Assembly (NCBI GenBank): GCA_947069175.1
Contig: CAMTDV010000013.1
Coordinates: 32,997,725 to 33,061,724 of the forward strand
Direction: 5' to 3'
DNA: 64,000 nt
From: Scalesia atractyloides
Lineage: Eukaryota > Streptophyta > Magnoliopsida > Asterales > Asteraceae
Below, in pieces: positions 1-12,325 of the stretch (position 1 is the stretch's first letter; every line of letters begins with the position of its first letter). The notes under the pieces are model-generated. The model saw only the letters and a list, made by a program, of their open reading frames with translations, had not been told where the DNA came from and ran no database searches. A program made the translations under genes and the position numbers.

Positions 1-1010
1 AAACTGGTAATCACACGATTTAGGTCATTGTAGATAGACTGACTAAGTCAGCACATTTCTTGCCAATTAAAGAAACTTATAGCTCTGACAAGTTGGCTAA
101 GTTGTATGTGGACAAGATTGTGTCCCTACACAGTGTGCCGGTACCTATTGTATCTGATAAAGATACTAGATACACATCTCACTTTTGGAAAAGTTTCCAA
201 CAATCGTTAGGCACACGATTAAACTTTAGTACGGCTTACCATCCGCAGACTGATGGTCAAAGTGAGCGTACTATTCAAACTCTGGAAGACATGCTTCGGG
301 CATGTGTGATTGATTTAGGTGGAAGCTGGGATGACCACTTACCCCTAATAGAATTCTTCTACAATAATAGTTATCATACAAGCATCAAGGCTGCTCCTTT
401 TGAGGCCTTTTATGGGAGAAAATGTAGAACGCCCGTGTGTTTGGCAGAAATTGGGGAAGCCCAACTATCAGGACCGGAGATTGTCCTAGAGACCACGAAA
501 AAGATTGTGCAAATCCGTGATCGTCTCAAAGCTGCCAGAGATAGGCAGAAGAGTTATGCAGACAAGAGGCGAAAACCTCTTAATTTCCAAATAGGGGACA
601 AAGTATTATTGAAGGTATCACCCTGGAAAGGTGTGATGCACTTCGGAAAAAAGGGCAAGTTGAGCCCGAGATATATTAGACCATTCAAGGTAATCGAATG
701 TGTCGGTTCTGTAGCTTATAAGCTCAAACTGCCTGAGGAGCTCAGTGGAATCCATGATGTCTTCCACATATCTAATTTAAAGAAATGTCTAGCCTATGAG
801 TCGCTAGCAATGTCACATCAAAATGTGCAAATTGATAAAAACCTGAGGTTCATTGAGAAACCCATTGCAATCGAGGATCGACATGTTAAAAGCACCAAAG
901 GAAGTTTATACCTATTGTAAAGGTTAAGTGGGATGCCCGTCGTGGCCCCGAGTATAAATGGCAGGTTGAGTCCACTATGCGACAAAAGTACCCCCATCTT
1001 TTTGAATAAA
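1..1010 (+). pseudogene. Ty3/gypsy integrase, C-terminal half (truncated by window edge)
   Basis: The reading frame gives the end of a Ty3/gypsy integrase. The core strand-transfer segment YHPQTDGQSERTIQTLEDML is near residue 60, then the FYNNSYHTSI and GRKCRTPVC blocks, then the GPF-type module (GDKVLLKVSPWKGVMHFGKK, YKLKLPEELSGIHDVFHISN). The normal ending (IPIVKVKWDARRGPEYKW to KYPHLFE) continues in another frame to a stop at 1007-1009, so a single-base deletion near 885-893 breaks the gene. The layout fits a Tekay/Del-like chromovirus pol. Everything upstream (gag, protease, RT, RNase H) lies outside the window. Confidence 0.93.
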
Positions 1011-1030
1011 ATCTCGAGGTCGAGATTTCT

Positions 1031-1911
1031 TTTAAGGGGGTGAGGATGTAACACCTCGTAAAATAATGTCCAATAATATAGTGATACGTGTTATATATTT
1101 TCTTTATAAGTCTATTAAAGACTAATAGGGACCGAAGGTGTCAATATACTCAAACTAAGTCTCCGAGTGACCTTCTGATGTCAACATGCATAAACTTAGC
1201 CTCCGAGTGACCATTAGTGTCAACATGCTTAAACTTGGCATCTGAGTGACCATTATGTCAGCATGCCCGGCCTCTGAGTGACATCAGGGTCAACATGCTT
1301 ATAATGAGCCTCTGAGTGATCCTTTACGAAGTCCCAACTCTAATATGAGCCACTAGTTGGACGAGAGGGATTAATTCAGAAAATACGCTGATGTTGGACA
1401 ATGGAGGGATTATGTATTAGCACGTAAAATTCATGTTCGGTAATATACCAACACATGTACATACCCTCGGATCATATCTCAATAAGCTAGTCACCCAAAC
1501 ATGTTCAAAAATCTCAAAAATTCACAAAACTAACCGTGACCTACGGTTGATAACCGTAGCCTACAGTTTGAGGCTGCTGGAACAATTTATCATTGACCGT
1601 AAGCTATGGTCTGGCGACCGTAGCCTACGGCGGGCTCCTAGAGCCTTAAGTTTTTCCTTGTTTTAACTTTTAGAAAATTACTCAGAGACCCCTAGACTTC
1701 GTTATTTTGATATTTCTTATATTACTAAGCCACCTTAAGACCCGAACGTCTCTCGGTTGAGATGATATATTTTATTTACCATCCTCAAACATTCGGCTCT
1801 TTTACCAAACCTCTAACTTTAATAGTTTGGGTAATTTAATCCATGAAACCATAAGTATTCGTATCTTCACGTTTAAGCTAGTAAACACTTTTAAATCGTA
1901 AAGACACCTAG
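1031..1911 (+). repeat. Polypurine tract and left part of a 3' LTR
   Basis: The purine-rich tract at 1031-1046 lies just after the integrase stop, and an LTR-type start TGTAACACCTCG follows at 1047. The LTR runs at least to 1911, where solo LTR G is inserted. Its true 3' end was not located beyond 4518. Near 1533-1640 there are several short inverted copies of ACCGTAGCCTACGG that could fold. Confidence 0.75.
1148..1325 (+). repeat. Degenerate tandem repeat in LTR, ~40-bp unit, about 5 copies
   Basis: The phrase 'ctccgagtgacc...gtcaacatgc...aaact' recurs about every 40 bp (variants CTCCGAGTGACC, ATCTGAGTGACC, CTCTGAGTGATC), giving about five diverged copies in the U3 part of the LTR. Such U3 repeats often act as promoter modules; no function can be shown here. 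Confidence 0.75.
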
Positions 1912-4518
1912 TGTGACACCCGTTAACGTTTGGTTATTCATACTCTTCTTCAATGCATCTTGTATTGAACAAAAAGAACTTGCCATTAGGTCATGAAATA
2001 TAAGTCAAGGTACAATTCATGACATTTAATAAAATTATATTTGAGGGACTAAATGTGTTAAAAACCACAAATCTTTGTGAGGAAGCCACCTAGCCTGCAC
2101 ATTGCCACACTTCACCAGCTCCTGACACCTAATTAGACACATGTAATGATCCTACAACACACCTAACACATGGCTCCATCTCCTTGCACTTCTTACACTA
2201 TAAATAGAACCTAAACTCACTCATTTCCTTGCTCATTCGCTTCTTCTCCTCTCTATTACACTCTTGGAAGTTCCTAACCATTTGAGAGCTTCCCTTTGAG
2301 TTCTAAGTTTCTCTTGGATCACTTGTAAGTGCTCCATATCTGCTCTTTTCTTTTTATAGGATTTTAATAGCCAAAAGTCTAGCATTTTCGACAAATGCCT
2401 TGACTTTCGGTTAAGACCATTATGGTCCAGCCATTGTTCGAAATGACCATGGCTAAGTGATCTTAATTAGGAAGGTATTAACTCCTTAAGGGGCACCTCC
2501 TAAAGATCACGTTTACTAAGTCAATTAACGGGTCAAAGTTATTGTTTTAAAAAGTCAAACGGGTCAGATTTCATAAAAATCATAATCTGAGTTTATGTAT
2601 GTTATAAACCGTTTTTGACACCTAAACAAGTGGGTAATAATTATTAGAACATGTGAAAACATGTTCGATCCGTCAATTTCAGTCCTAGAGTCGGTTCGCA
2701 ACTGAGAGTCGCGAAGTTTGACTTCTGCTTTGACTTTAGATTCTGACCCGACTTCGATTAGTTAACTTCTGACTTATGGACACATTATGATCGTAATGCA
2801 ATGTAGCATAACCCTATGAGGTTATATTACATGATCGTAATCTCAGTTTATGCACAAGTTCCGTAAAATATCAAAATTTGACTAAAATGCCCTTTTTACA
2901 TAAAACATGGTTTTAATCAACAATGAACTTGCAAATGAAGTACCTACTGATGTGTTAATGTAATTAACATATTATGATGTTAATATTCTGATCATAAACC
3001 GATTTTAGTATAATATCGTAAACTATACTTTTAAATTACCAAAATGCCATTTCGGTGCATAGTTTGGTCTTAAACCATAAACCCACTTATGTGTGCTATC
3101 TTACTGATATCACAAATTAAGTATTTTTTTCAGAATGTTTATGATCAAAACAACAGATACATGCAAGTTCCTTTTATACGACATATAATTACCAAAACGC
3201 CCTTATGAGGCATAATTTCGTTTCAAAACCTTTTCGGGCATGTAAGTTGATATCCTACTAATATCACAACTTATTTAAAGTATAATAACACATGGAACTT
3301 GTTCATGACTCATCCGGTTACCCGATATCGCTTATATGCATACGGTTAAGCGTATGTAACTAGTTTACAAAAATCAACTGGAACGGGTTTAACCTTATCA
3401 TTTTAATCTAATTCCAGAATGTTAATTGTTTACCCATATTATACAAGTCTTAAGTACTTGTTGCGTTTAAACTACATTATATCCGGTCATCGCTTAATCT
3501 AGCGTATCGTACCGATATTGATCCTTTAAGCTAGTCGGTCTAAGTCTATGACTTAAATTAAGACCGTTAGCATTTTAATTGGTTAGCTTATGCCATAATC
3601 CAGACTAGAATCTTCCAGTAAATGCTACCTGCACTTATTTCATTTTGAATACGGGTGAAATACTAAATCTTGCATTTTTAAATCAAGACTAGCTCAGGTA
3701 AATACTCTTGACTTATTTTCCCTATACGGGCTTGGGTTGTGGTAAATTATTACCGATTGGTCGGAAATGGGATCAATCGAATGCCGGATTGTGGCTAGTA
3801 AATCCGCATATTCCGTTTTAATCAGTTTTGTTTGATAACTTAAACATTGGGGGTTAACGACCGGGTCCTGGATATCCTTGGCTCATTACATTAGATAATG
3901 GCCACGGCCAAAGCACGGGGTGTAGGCATACACCCGACAGATGCGAATGCTAAAATTATTTTTACCCACAAGTTGGGGATAACTCCTTCGTGGGTTCATA
4001 AGTGGTGTGTACGTTAATCATGTCTCGGTCTCTGTACTGGGTCTCAAATGTATTGACAAACATGTAAAGCTGTTAACAAGGTTACAAAACTGACTTTCCC
4101 AAATTAATAAAGATTTGTGTCCTGTGCACTTAAATCTAATTTTTAAAATGTTTTCAAAATGAGTCAGTCGGGTGTATTTACTAGCGAAAGCTGACGTATT
4201 ATCAAAAGACTAAGCTTGCAGATACAATACGAAATAGGTGGAAGCTGCTCGGTAGTGATATAAGAGGATCTTGCAAATCCTTAGATCTGTCCTAAAGTCT
4301 GTTATACATTTTTGTACATTTTACGATCCGCCTGTGGATCTTTCGTTACAAGCCGTCTGTATATTATTTTGTACTTTGAACATTTTGGTTTGTAATAGTA
4401 ATTTAAATCCAAGACTTCCGTTGTGCTATATTTAATTGACTATGATGACATCAACTTATGTCACGATATTCCCCACCCGGACCCACCGGTTTTTGGATTG
4501 GAAATTCGTGGTGTGACA
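1912..4518 (+). mobile_element. Solo LTR G (2.6 kb, Ty3/gypsy type)
   Basis: The segment starts TGTGACACCCG and ends GGTGTGACA. It is flanked by CCTAG (1907-1911) and CCTAT (4519-4523), an almost perfect 5-bp target duplication. There is no coding sequence, primer site or polypurine tract inside, so it is a solo LTR left by LTR-LTR recombination. It contains a TATA box and a candidate leader splice donor (ACTT followed by GTAAGTGC, GT at 2325). It interrupts the LTR that begins at 1047. Confidence 0.82.
2199..2207 (+). promoter_or_regulatory. TATA box of solo LTR G
   Basis: TATAAATAG in a cytosine-rich context, followed by a pyrimidine-rich leader with many CT runs (2220-2320). This is the usual layout of a pol II LTR promoter; transcription would start about 30 bp downstream. 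Confidence 0.65.
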
Positions 4519-4947
4519 CCTATGTCCTGCATTAACATACTCCCGTAATCCCATAAGCGGTCTTACAACAAAAGCAAATTAGGAGGAACAATTGCTGCTT
4601 CCTGTGAGATTAAAATGAAGTCAAAACATTTCTTTTAGAAAGTCCAGTACATATTTCAAATTGTATATGTGTGTATGTGTATGCAGGGTGAGTTTCGCCA
4701 CAATACACTAAAGTATTGTGAGAATAAAATCAACGAACCTTAATCGTTAAATTTTTTTATCAATTCCTTTCATTTTTTAATTGGTATGCATACTAAATGC
4801 ATACGTTTATGTAAAAACCATCAAATGAATTTGTTAGTTTATTTATATTTTCACACATGTGTAGATTATTCGTGTACTATTTCTATATATTTGTTACTAT
4901 ATAATATATTTAGTCTCCACCATATTAGGTGTTGAGATTTTCACCTT
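4519..4947 (+). other. LTR remainder and probable degenerate copia 5' LTR
   Basis: No coding sequence. The end near 4870-4947 (TATTTCTATA, CTATATAATAT, then GGTGTTGAGATTTTCACC) resembles 9330-9425 downstream of the copia pol remnant, suggesting the two are the old 5' and 3' LTRs. A damaged initiator-Met primer site (GGTAGTAATCAGAACC) follows at about 4946-4962. The LTR boundary on the left was not found. Confidence 0.4.
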
Positions 4948-7900
4948 AAAGGTAGTAATCAGAACCTTAATTTTGGTCAATGATTAGCCGTCACTACCCT
5001 CAATCCCTTCTTCTTGCGTTGTCATAGTCCTTCACCAATTGAATGCATCATCACAAACTGGCCATAGGAAACTCTCTTTTCTTTTTTGTTTGATTTGCTG
5101 GTAGCCGCCAAAATATTACAGCAATTTCATTTTGATTGTGGTGCTTACGTCATAAGCCATCACACACCAAGACAAACTGATTGTAGCGGATGCAATTTTC
5201 TTCTAAATTTCATCGTCTTAAATCATCCATCACTTCAAAATTTCATAATGATTTAATGATGAAATTTATAGTGATTTATTATTGAAATAGGTGTCTAGTT
5301 ACAAGAATCGCACAAAGAAATGGGAGTTGGGATGGGTGAAATGGCGTTCATTTTCTTTGGACTATATATTTTTTTTGTGTCTACTGTTGGGGTGTGGGGT
5401 GTGGGTGAGTTTTTGGGCTTAAGCAATTAGTGTTGTAAGATGGCAATCTGTGGGTGAAGTGCTACTCTAGTAACTTGCTAGATGTTGTACACTATGTATA
5501 TGATTTTGGGTGTTTAATAAAATCCAGCCATTCAAAAAAATAATTTAAAACAAGTGTTACACGGGATAGTTGTTATTGGAAGTTGAAGTTCATGGAAAGG
5601 GAGGAATAAATTAATTTTGTTGAACAAAAGAGTGCGGGTCGAAGATATTATAATGAAGTCAAGACGATGGGGTTTCTATGGCTTAGAAGTAGATCGAAAT
5701 TTAAAACCATTTCTTGAGAAAATTGATGTAAATTTGTAATTGTGTTGTTTGTTGTAGCTGTCTGGTTTGACGGTTTGACGGTTTTTCTATTGAAGTTAAC
5801 GTTTCAAAAATAAAAAGCTACCTAGTTGAATACCCTATTCTATTTCATTGTCTTTTTCTGTTTTGCATGTTAACATGGTGCCACTTGTCAATTATGTAGA
5901 ATTTCAAGTCACTAAGGTACAACTTGCCCTACTCTTGCTTCCTATGCTTTAAATCTCAACGTTTTTACCTAAAGCTGCTTGGTATGTTTATTCAAGAGTT
6001 ACAACACATATGACACCGGCCATTATATATGTGAACAACCCGGCTCCCATATTTAGGAAATGTTAGGGTAACCTTTGTAAACAGTAACATTCTTCCCATA
6101 GAAATTCTTAGGTTTAGAATAATCTTCAATTAAGTGAAGTTTTGGTTATTTTAGTAATCAGACATGGTTTGAAGTGTGGCCACAGTAAACTCGGAAATGT
6201 ACCCTTCTTTGTATTTCCTTGCTAACTAACTCGAGTTGTCTTGTAGTTACATCTTTATTACCAAAACCTGGTGTTTGTGAACCTCGTTAGCTTGCAAAGG
6301 CACATCGTTTACTATTTAAAAAGCAATGAAACACAATTTTCCATTCTTTAGATCTAACCTCGTTAGGTCCAGCTACATTTTTTGATGGTTATGTGGTGAC
6401 TATTCTTGGTTCAGTTAGTTTAATCAACCGTAGGAAAATTCTAGTTTTTCTTTTGTCTTCAGTTTGTTCAGACTTAGTTGTTTAGCAACTTTGTGAGGAC
6501 AATGCTATTTTCCATAGTCTGTCATGTCCATATACACCTCAGAAGATAGGACGTGCCGAGATGAAGCATCGACATATTGTTGAAACTGATTTATATATAT
6601 TTTTCAACGCCCATGTCCCAACTTCTTATTGGGTAGATGCTTTTAGTATTGTAGTATACGTTATCGATCACTTACCCATAGTAAATATTGGTAGCAAGTC
6701 TTTCTTTGCATTACTATTTTCTCAGCTATTGGTTTATAGCAACTTTCGCACTTTGAGGTGTAGAGTTTATAAGCTCTTACCATGAAGTCTTTACTACATC
6801 TTTATTAGTTATAGCTTGTAATATAACAGACTTTATGTCACCCGACACACTCGTTTTGATGAGACATGTTCCATTAACGAGTATTAACTTCTCACAAGAT
6901 TTAAATTTGTTGCAACTCACGTGTTTCTTTTTGAAGATTTTCCAATATCTTCTGTCTTTGTGAAGCCAGCGAAAGTATCAATCTAATCCTCTAAATCATC
7001 CAATAGCAGGTCGTGTTTTCATTGGTGTGATCTATAATCCTCCTTACAACTCATTGCCCAGTTAAGCATAATCAACAGGTAGATGTTTTTCAAACTGAAG
7101 CGCCATTATAGATTGCTAAACCGGCAGGGCTGCAACACATGTGCCTGCTCATCCGATTCATCAGCCTTCTCCCACGGCTCCAACGGTTCAACAACCCCTA
7201 CATCTAGTGCTCTCAATCCTATGTAAACCCCCTACAAAGGGGTAATCTTCAATCCTAAACACATTGTCGACTTGGTCCATTTAGACACTCATCGTCTTTA
7301 TTCGGCATGGTTTACTTCCACAAAACCCAAAAGATATAAATCAACGACTAAAAATCCAAAGTGGCTTATGCATGGTGAAATGTACGCACTTAAAAATGGC
7401 AAATGGTCTCTTGTCCCTAGACCATCAATCGAAATTCTAGTTGGCACAAAATGGGTTTTCCGAACAAATTGAAACTCAGATGGCAGTGTTGAACAATAAA
7501 AGCTAGACTGGTAGCGTAGGGATTCACTCAAATTCCAGTACTAGATTATTCATCTACATTTAGCCCGGTGGTAAAAGCATCTACGATACAAATTGTTCTC
7601 TCGCTTGATGTTGTTTATGATTGAATGCTTCATCAACTTGATTTCAAATATTCTTTTTTTTAATGGACATCTAAGTGAGACTATTTATATGGAGCAACCA
7701 CCTATGTCTACAGATACACACTTTCCATATCATGTGAGTCATTTAAACAAAGTTGTATAAGGTATTATACAAGCACCACGTGTTTGGTTTTCATGGTTAA
7801 GGATGTTTCTTCTACATAATGGTTTCACTTGTAGTCGGGCCGACACTTCTCTCTTTGTTTTCAAAAGAGACTGATGCATTATGTGCTTGCTTTTTTATGT

Positions 7901-8903
7901 TGATGATTTGATACAAACTTAATCAAGAATGTTAGATCGCTTCATATATCTATCAATTAATTAGTGAGTTTGGTATCAAAGATCTTGGAGATCAGGCCTA
8001 TTTTATTGGCCTTGAATTGACATACACGGATGTGGTTTATTTCTTAGTCAATCTATGTATGCTCATAACATACTAAAATAGGCGGATTTACTAGATTTTA
8101 AACCTTTTCATACTCGTTTAGTCTTCATGAGATGTTTATTGCTACAAGTGATCCTTTAGGGATCCACCATTATATCGTTCACTTATAAGAGCCTTGCAGT
8201 ATTTTTCTATTACATATCCAAATATCTCGTTTATAGTCAATCAGGTGAACTTGTATCTTCAGCCTCGACCACTTTTCATTTTATGTGCATTAAGTAGATT
8301 CTTCACTATGTTAAAGGCATAATAGCCTTTCAGCCTCGACCACTTTTCATTTTATGTGCATTAAGCAGATTCTTCGCTATTTTAAAGGCATAATAGTCTT
8401 TAAAACATTGTTTACCAAGTTAAGAAGTACCATTATTCCCAAGTTAAGAAATACCACTATTCTTGTTTATTCAATGTTGTTTTGGCTCTGTGCAATGAGA
8501 CCTATAGATCCACTAATGGATAATCTATCTTTCTTGGTGGAGGTCTCATATTATGGAGTGGCAAGAAACAACCACATGTATATCGCTCAAGATGTAAGTC
8601 TGAGTACCGAGTCATGGCTAACACAACAACTAAAGTTGGAATAACTTATTTGTTACGTGAGTTACATGCTTTGTCTCCTGACCGCCGGACGTTATTATGT
8701 GATAATTGAAGTGCTCTTTTCTTAACTCGAAATTCGATATCTCACACATGGGCCAAACAAATTATCATTCGGGAACCGGCAAATTGTACACTAAATTTGT
8801 TCTGACCAATATTCAGATGGTAGACATCTTCACTAAGATTCTTTCTCGACCACAAGTTGAAAATTTTCGTGCTATGCTTTATCTCGGACCACCATCTTTT
8901 TGA
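4948..8903 (+). pseudogene. Ty1/copia gag-pol pseudogene
   Basis: Strongly decayed copia polyprotein. A relic of the GAG-pre-integrase WHxRLGH motif is near 6170. Integrase: CPYTPQKIGRAEMKHRHIVE then FFNAHVPTSYWVDAF (6525-6785). Reverse transcriptase: WSLVPRPSIEILVGTKWVFR (7402-7460), a FSPVVKA relic at 7558, MLHQLD, YMEQP, a YVDD relic near 7895. RNase H and end: KLYTKFVLTNIQMVDIFTK to FRAMLYLGPPSF, stop at 8901-8903. Many frameshifts and stops separate these blocks, so no product is possible. The gag part (about 4980-6150) is not recognisable. It is an old insertion compared with the LTR nest further right. Confidence 0.9.
8260..8401 (+). repeat. 71-bp tandem duplication inside copia pol
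   Basis: Copy 1 at 8260-8330 and copy 2 at 8331-8401 differ at about four positions. The unit encodes the RNase H-proximal segment (LILCALSRFF-type). The duplication occurred after the element was inserted, because the intact family has one copy. Confidence 0.9.
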
Positions 8904-9450
8904 TCGAGGTGGCTACCAAAGTTTATTAACGCCACGCATGCGATATGCGCAAATAATGTATATATGTATGAGCCATTGGCGGGAGTGAAAGGGCAACACT
9001 AATTTTAACGTTATTTTACTAATTTCGTGAAAAATAACGTTAAAAAGTGAGGGCCGGTTAATCATGCATCATGTGGTGGTGTTGATAGCTGAAAGACAAG
9101 AAAGTACATGCACTAATCGAATTTTGTCCCAATTGTTGAGTGTTACATGCCTTAGGTACAATGTTTGATGCAAATTACTATCGAGCCGGAGGTCTTACTT
9201 GAGGGAGCCTCAGTATTACTACGAGATAGAGATAAAGTTATTTACATCTTACCCTTTTAAGATCTTATGTTAGCTTTGATATTAATGAGATTCACTAAAG
9301 ACGATGACCACTAATTCTAATTTGTTGTGTTCCTATTTCTATAATGTTCATTAATCGTTGCTATATAATATAATATAATATATAATTGATTCAATCTTCG
9401 TCTTGGGTGTTAATATATTCACCCTAAGATAGATGGTGTAACTTTCGCAT
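8904..9450 (+). other. Copia 3' untranslated region and probable 3' LTR remnant
   Basis: No coding sequence. A near-perfect hairpin (TTTTAACGTTATTTTAC at 9003-9019 against GTGAAAAATAACGTTAAAA at 9027-9045) lies upstream of a candidate LTR start (TGTTGATAGC, about 9080). The 9330-9425 stretch resembles 4870-4947. The boundaries are not secure. Confidence 0.4.
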
Positions 9451-9937
9451 GCCGTACAAATGTGAAGTTTATATACATAACGGAGAAATGAAACTAGACT
9501 ATCCGTATTATTTATTTATTTAATGCAGTTTAGATACATAATGCATTAATCAAACTAGACTATCCGTATTTTTATTTGTTTGTTTTTTAATTTCAGACTT
9601 AGAAACATAAAAAATTACTTTATATCATTTCATGTTTTTTTTATTAGATTAGAAAATAAATGATTCATTTTGCCGTTCGTGTTCATTATAATTTGTGTTA
9701 TCAATCATGATCACACAGTGTGAGCCTCGGTGTATGGCGTTTAAGCATTTCTATGTTGTATATATCACACCATGCACGGCGTGGACCTTAGCATTGTCGT
9801 GGGGTTGAGTCAATTTCTATCGCGTGGTGCTTCAAAACGTGTGGATATGTCACGTTTCTACAGGCCGTGGGATGTAGCCGTTGGGTGCAACGGTTAATAT
9901 TTTTAATTTTTTAATTTTTAAAATTTAATAACACCTT
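9451..9937 (+). other. Non-coding spacer with short direct repeat
   Basis: AAACTAGACTATCCGTATT occurs at 9491 and again near 9552, each in an AT-rich context, a local duplication of about 60 bp. 9720-9900 (CGTGG/CGGCGTG-rich) is probably the promoter-proximal part of the following DNA-transposon remnant. No gene seen. Confidence 0.5.
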
Positions 9938-9948
9938 CTATATAAATC
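9938..9948 (+). promoter_or_regulatory. TATA-like box upstream of Harbinger-type pseudogene
   Basis: TCTATATAAATC is followed by a pyrimidine-rich leader (9970-10038) and the start codon region at 10040. The spacing of about 100 bp suits a plant promoter with a short 5' UTR. Confidence 0.5.
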
Positions 9949-10039
9949 ACCATATTTTTATCAATTTTCTTTTTACAAACTCTCTCAAATACCCTCAACT
10001 TTCCACTTTTTTTCACAATATACCTCTCAACCTACAAAA

Positions 10040-10385
10040 AATGGCAAACAATTCCGTTGACTGAAAAAAAAAGATATCGCGTTAAGTGAGTCGTGGGTCA
10101 AAGCAGTTAGCCACTACACGCCGCGTAAACGCTCGAGTGGTCCGTTTTGGGGGTGAATTTTCTAACAGTTTTGCATACATATGGGTGACACTACCCGAAC
10201 CATGGATGCGCTTTCTTCTCGTTTTAGGACTATCTTTTTGGATAGCGAAAGATTCGAGATGGTGCACAGCACAGTGGAAAAAATGGGGTGGTAATCTTGG
10301 GGAGGACGACATCATGCAAGTCGCTCTCATCAACTTCAGACACGACTACAACCGTGAATTCAAATACGTTTCGGCGTTGCAAATA
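10040..10385 (+). pseudogene. PIF/Harbinger-associated Myb-like (ORF1-type) pseudogene
   Basis: Translated across three frames the segment reads as one protein: ALSESWVKAVSHYTPRKRSS then GPFWG, then EFSNSFAYI, then DTTRTMDALSSRFRTI with SERFEMVHSTVEKM, then VALINFRHDYNREFKYVSAL. This is the tryptophan-rich Myb-like/NAM-associated protein family that accompanies PIF/Harbinger transposases in plants. The initial ATG (10040) is followed by an early stop (GTTGACTGA) and there are at least three frameshifts, so it is dead. No transposase is visible next to it, so it is probably a non-autonomous remnant. The family assignment is from memory of its motifs. Confidence 0.62.
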
Positions 10386-10479
10386 ATTAGATTTTTTATT
10401 TCAAAATGTTTAATTTTTAGGTTTAGTTTTAGCTATATAATTTTTTTATCTTGTTTCGTGTGTTTTTTTTATTTTTGAA

Positions 10480-10966
10480 TTATGTAATGTTTATAATTTT
10501 TAAATTATGTAATGTTTAATTATTAATGTTATTTGTTTAATATTAATGTTTTTTGAGTAAGTAGTTTTTATATAATTTTTAATTGTAAATTAACAATAAA
10601 AGAACTATACCAAGTGTCGAATAACGTCACATTTCCACTCCCCGTCTCACACTTCATGTTTTTGCACCACGCTCATTTTCTGACGCATGCTTATGTGTCG
10701 TCCATATGTCGCATAACGCCTCATTTTCATTCCCTTTACACCATATAGTCTAAACCCTCCCATGTGAATGTCAATACTAGATTATAATACATATCACAGC
10801 GACATTTAAGATAACAAGTAATACAATACAAATATAATTGTTTCGGTTACAACACTGAATACATATGTTATATATAAGATTTTTAGTGGCGTATATGTGT
10901 TTTTAAACAATACTTATACATTCTGCCCCTTAGCATTACTCAACTTTTAATTATTTAGATAATACA
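10480..10966 (+). other. AT-rich spacer without a gene
   Basis: Very AT-rich, with short repeats of AATTATGTAATGTTTA. 10610-10750 (CGCATAACGCC, CACGCTCA motifs) echoes the 9720-9860 side and may be the other subterminal region of the Harbinger-type remnant; terminal repeats could not be defined. Confidence 0.4.
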
Positions 10967-11778
10967 TGCTTAAATCTCAACACCACCTTTCACCCTCAAA
11001 CTGATGGTCAATCTGAGCGCACCATACAGACTCTTGAAGACATGTTGCGAGCATGTGTCATCGATTTCAAAGGCAATTGGGATACTCATTTACAATTAGT
11101 CGAATTTTCATACAATAATAGTTACCATTCGAGCATTGGTATGGCTCCTTTTGAAGCACTATACGGTCGTAAGTGTCGATCACCTGTATGTTGGCACGAA
11201 ATCGGTGAAGCACAGATCACTGGACCGCAATTAATCCAAGAAACAACCGATAAGATTCTGCAAATCCGCAATAATCTTCTAGCTGCACAGAGTCGTCAAA
11301 AGAGTTACGCTGACAAACGACGAAAGTCGCTGAGTTTTGTGTTGACGATCAAGTACTTTTGAAAGTATCACCATGGAAGGGAGTTGTTCGTTTTGGACAA
11401 AAAGGCAAGCTAGCATCTCGCTATGTGGGACCATTCAAAAAACTCGATAAAGTTGGTCTTGTAGCCTACAAGCTTGACTTACTAGAAAAACTCAACAAGA
11501 TCCATCCAACGTTCCATGTATCTAACTTGAAAAAGTGTCTTGCCGACGAAAACCTCCACATAACATTAGAAGATATTCAGATTGATGAATCGATGCATTT
11601 TGTAGAACAACCTGAAGAAGTTATGGACTTCGGTGAGAATCGTTTAAGACGAAGTCGAATTCCGATAGTCAGGGTGCGTTGGGAGTCGAAACGAGGACCC
11701 GAGTTTACTTGGGAACGTGAAGACTCAATGCGCAAAAAATACCCTCACCTCTTCCAAGACAAACCTAATACTACTTAA
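10967..11778 (+). pseudogene. Ty3/gypsy integrase C-terminal part (element D)
   Basis: Begins abruptly inside integrase at FHPQTDGQSERTIQTLEDML and continues through FSYNNSYHSSIGMAPFEALY, GRKCRSPVCWHEIGEA, the GPF module (VLLKVSPWKGVVRFGQKGKL, FHVSNLKKCL) and the chromovirus-type tail RVRWESKRGPEFTWEREDSM to LFQDKPNTT. A one-base deletion near 11340 splits it into two frames. The upstream part of the element is missing at 10966, so this is a 5'-truncated copy. It is followed directly by its polypurine tract and LTR D. It is clearly related to, but distinct from, the integrase at 1-1010. Confidence 0.93.
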
Positions 11779-11974
11779 ATTTTCGGGACGAAATTTCTAA
11801 AAGTAGGGGATACTGTAACATTTGTCGTAAAACGGGTTCTAAAACCCGCTCCGTTTTGTAATTCAGATATACGTTATGATGTTTCGTTACGCATTTATGT
11901 TAAGCATTAAAAATTCGTTAAAATAATAATGTTAATAAATAAAATATAAATAATAAAAATAAAATAACAAAAGG

Positions 11975-12045
11975 TGTGGACCACGGGTATCGAACTCGGG
12001 TCTCCACCCAATCAAACACCCAACACACCATTGCACCACACACAC
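11975..12045 (-). other. tRNA-like segment, antisense, in U3 of LTR D
   Basis: On the minus strand it reads A box TGGTGCAATGG and B box AGTTCGATACC, followed by GTGGTCCACAC, which can pair with GTGTGG at the 5' side. The T stem is imperfect. It is a degenerate tRNA-derived sequence, not a usable tRNA. Homologous segments lie at the same place in LTRs A, B, C and K. Confidence 0.65.
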
Positions 12046-12316
12046 ACATCTGTTACAACCTCAGACTAAATGAGTTTTATATCAAAACTACTTTGAAATC
12101 TAAACCCAAAAACCCGCCTTGAAACAGCCAAGCTTGAAATCAGGAAATCATCAAGTATCCGTTTCTTTTGCGATCAAATGTTAAAACCGTTTTCCAATCG
12201 AGTAATCAGACTCAATCATTGAGTCCATAACGTTCGATCAGTTACTAAATCAATTCGGTATTCAAGTTGGGCCGAAACTTATGAAACCGAAGAATCCATC
12301 CAATTATTGCCTTACT

Positions 12317-12325
12317 CTATAAATA
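12317..12325 (+). promoter_or_regulatory. TATA box of LTR D
   Basis: CTATAAATAGTG, followed after about 40 bp by a leader rich in CTC and TTC. It lies between the U3 tRNA-like segment and the point where E1 is inserted. Confidence 0.65.

Noticed and set aside
10082..10333. Minus-strand 83-codon ORF
   Set aside because: Shadow of the Harbinger-type pseudogene on the other strand.
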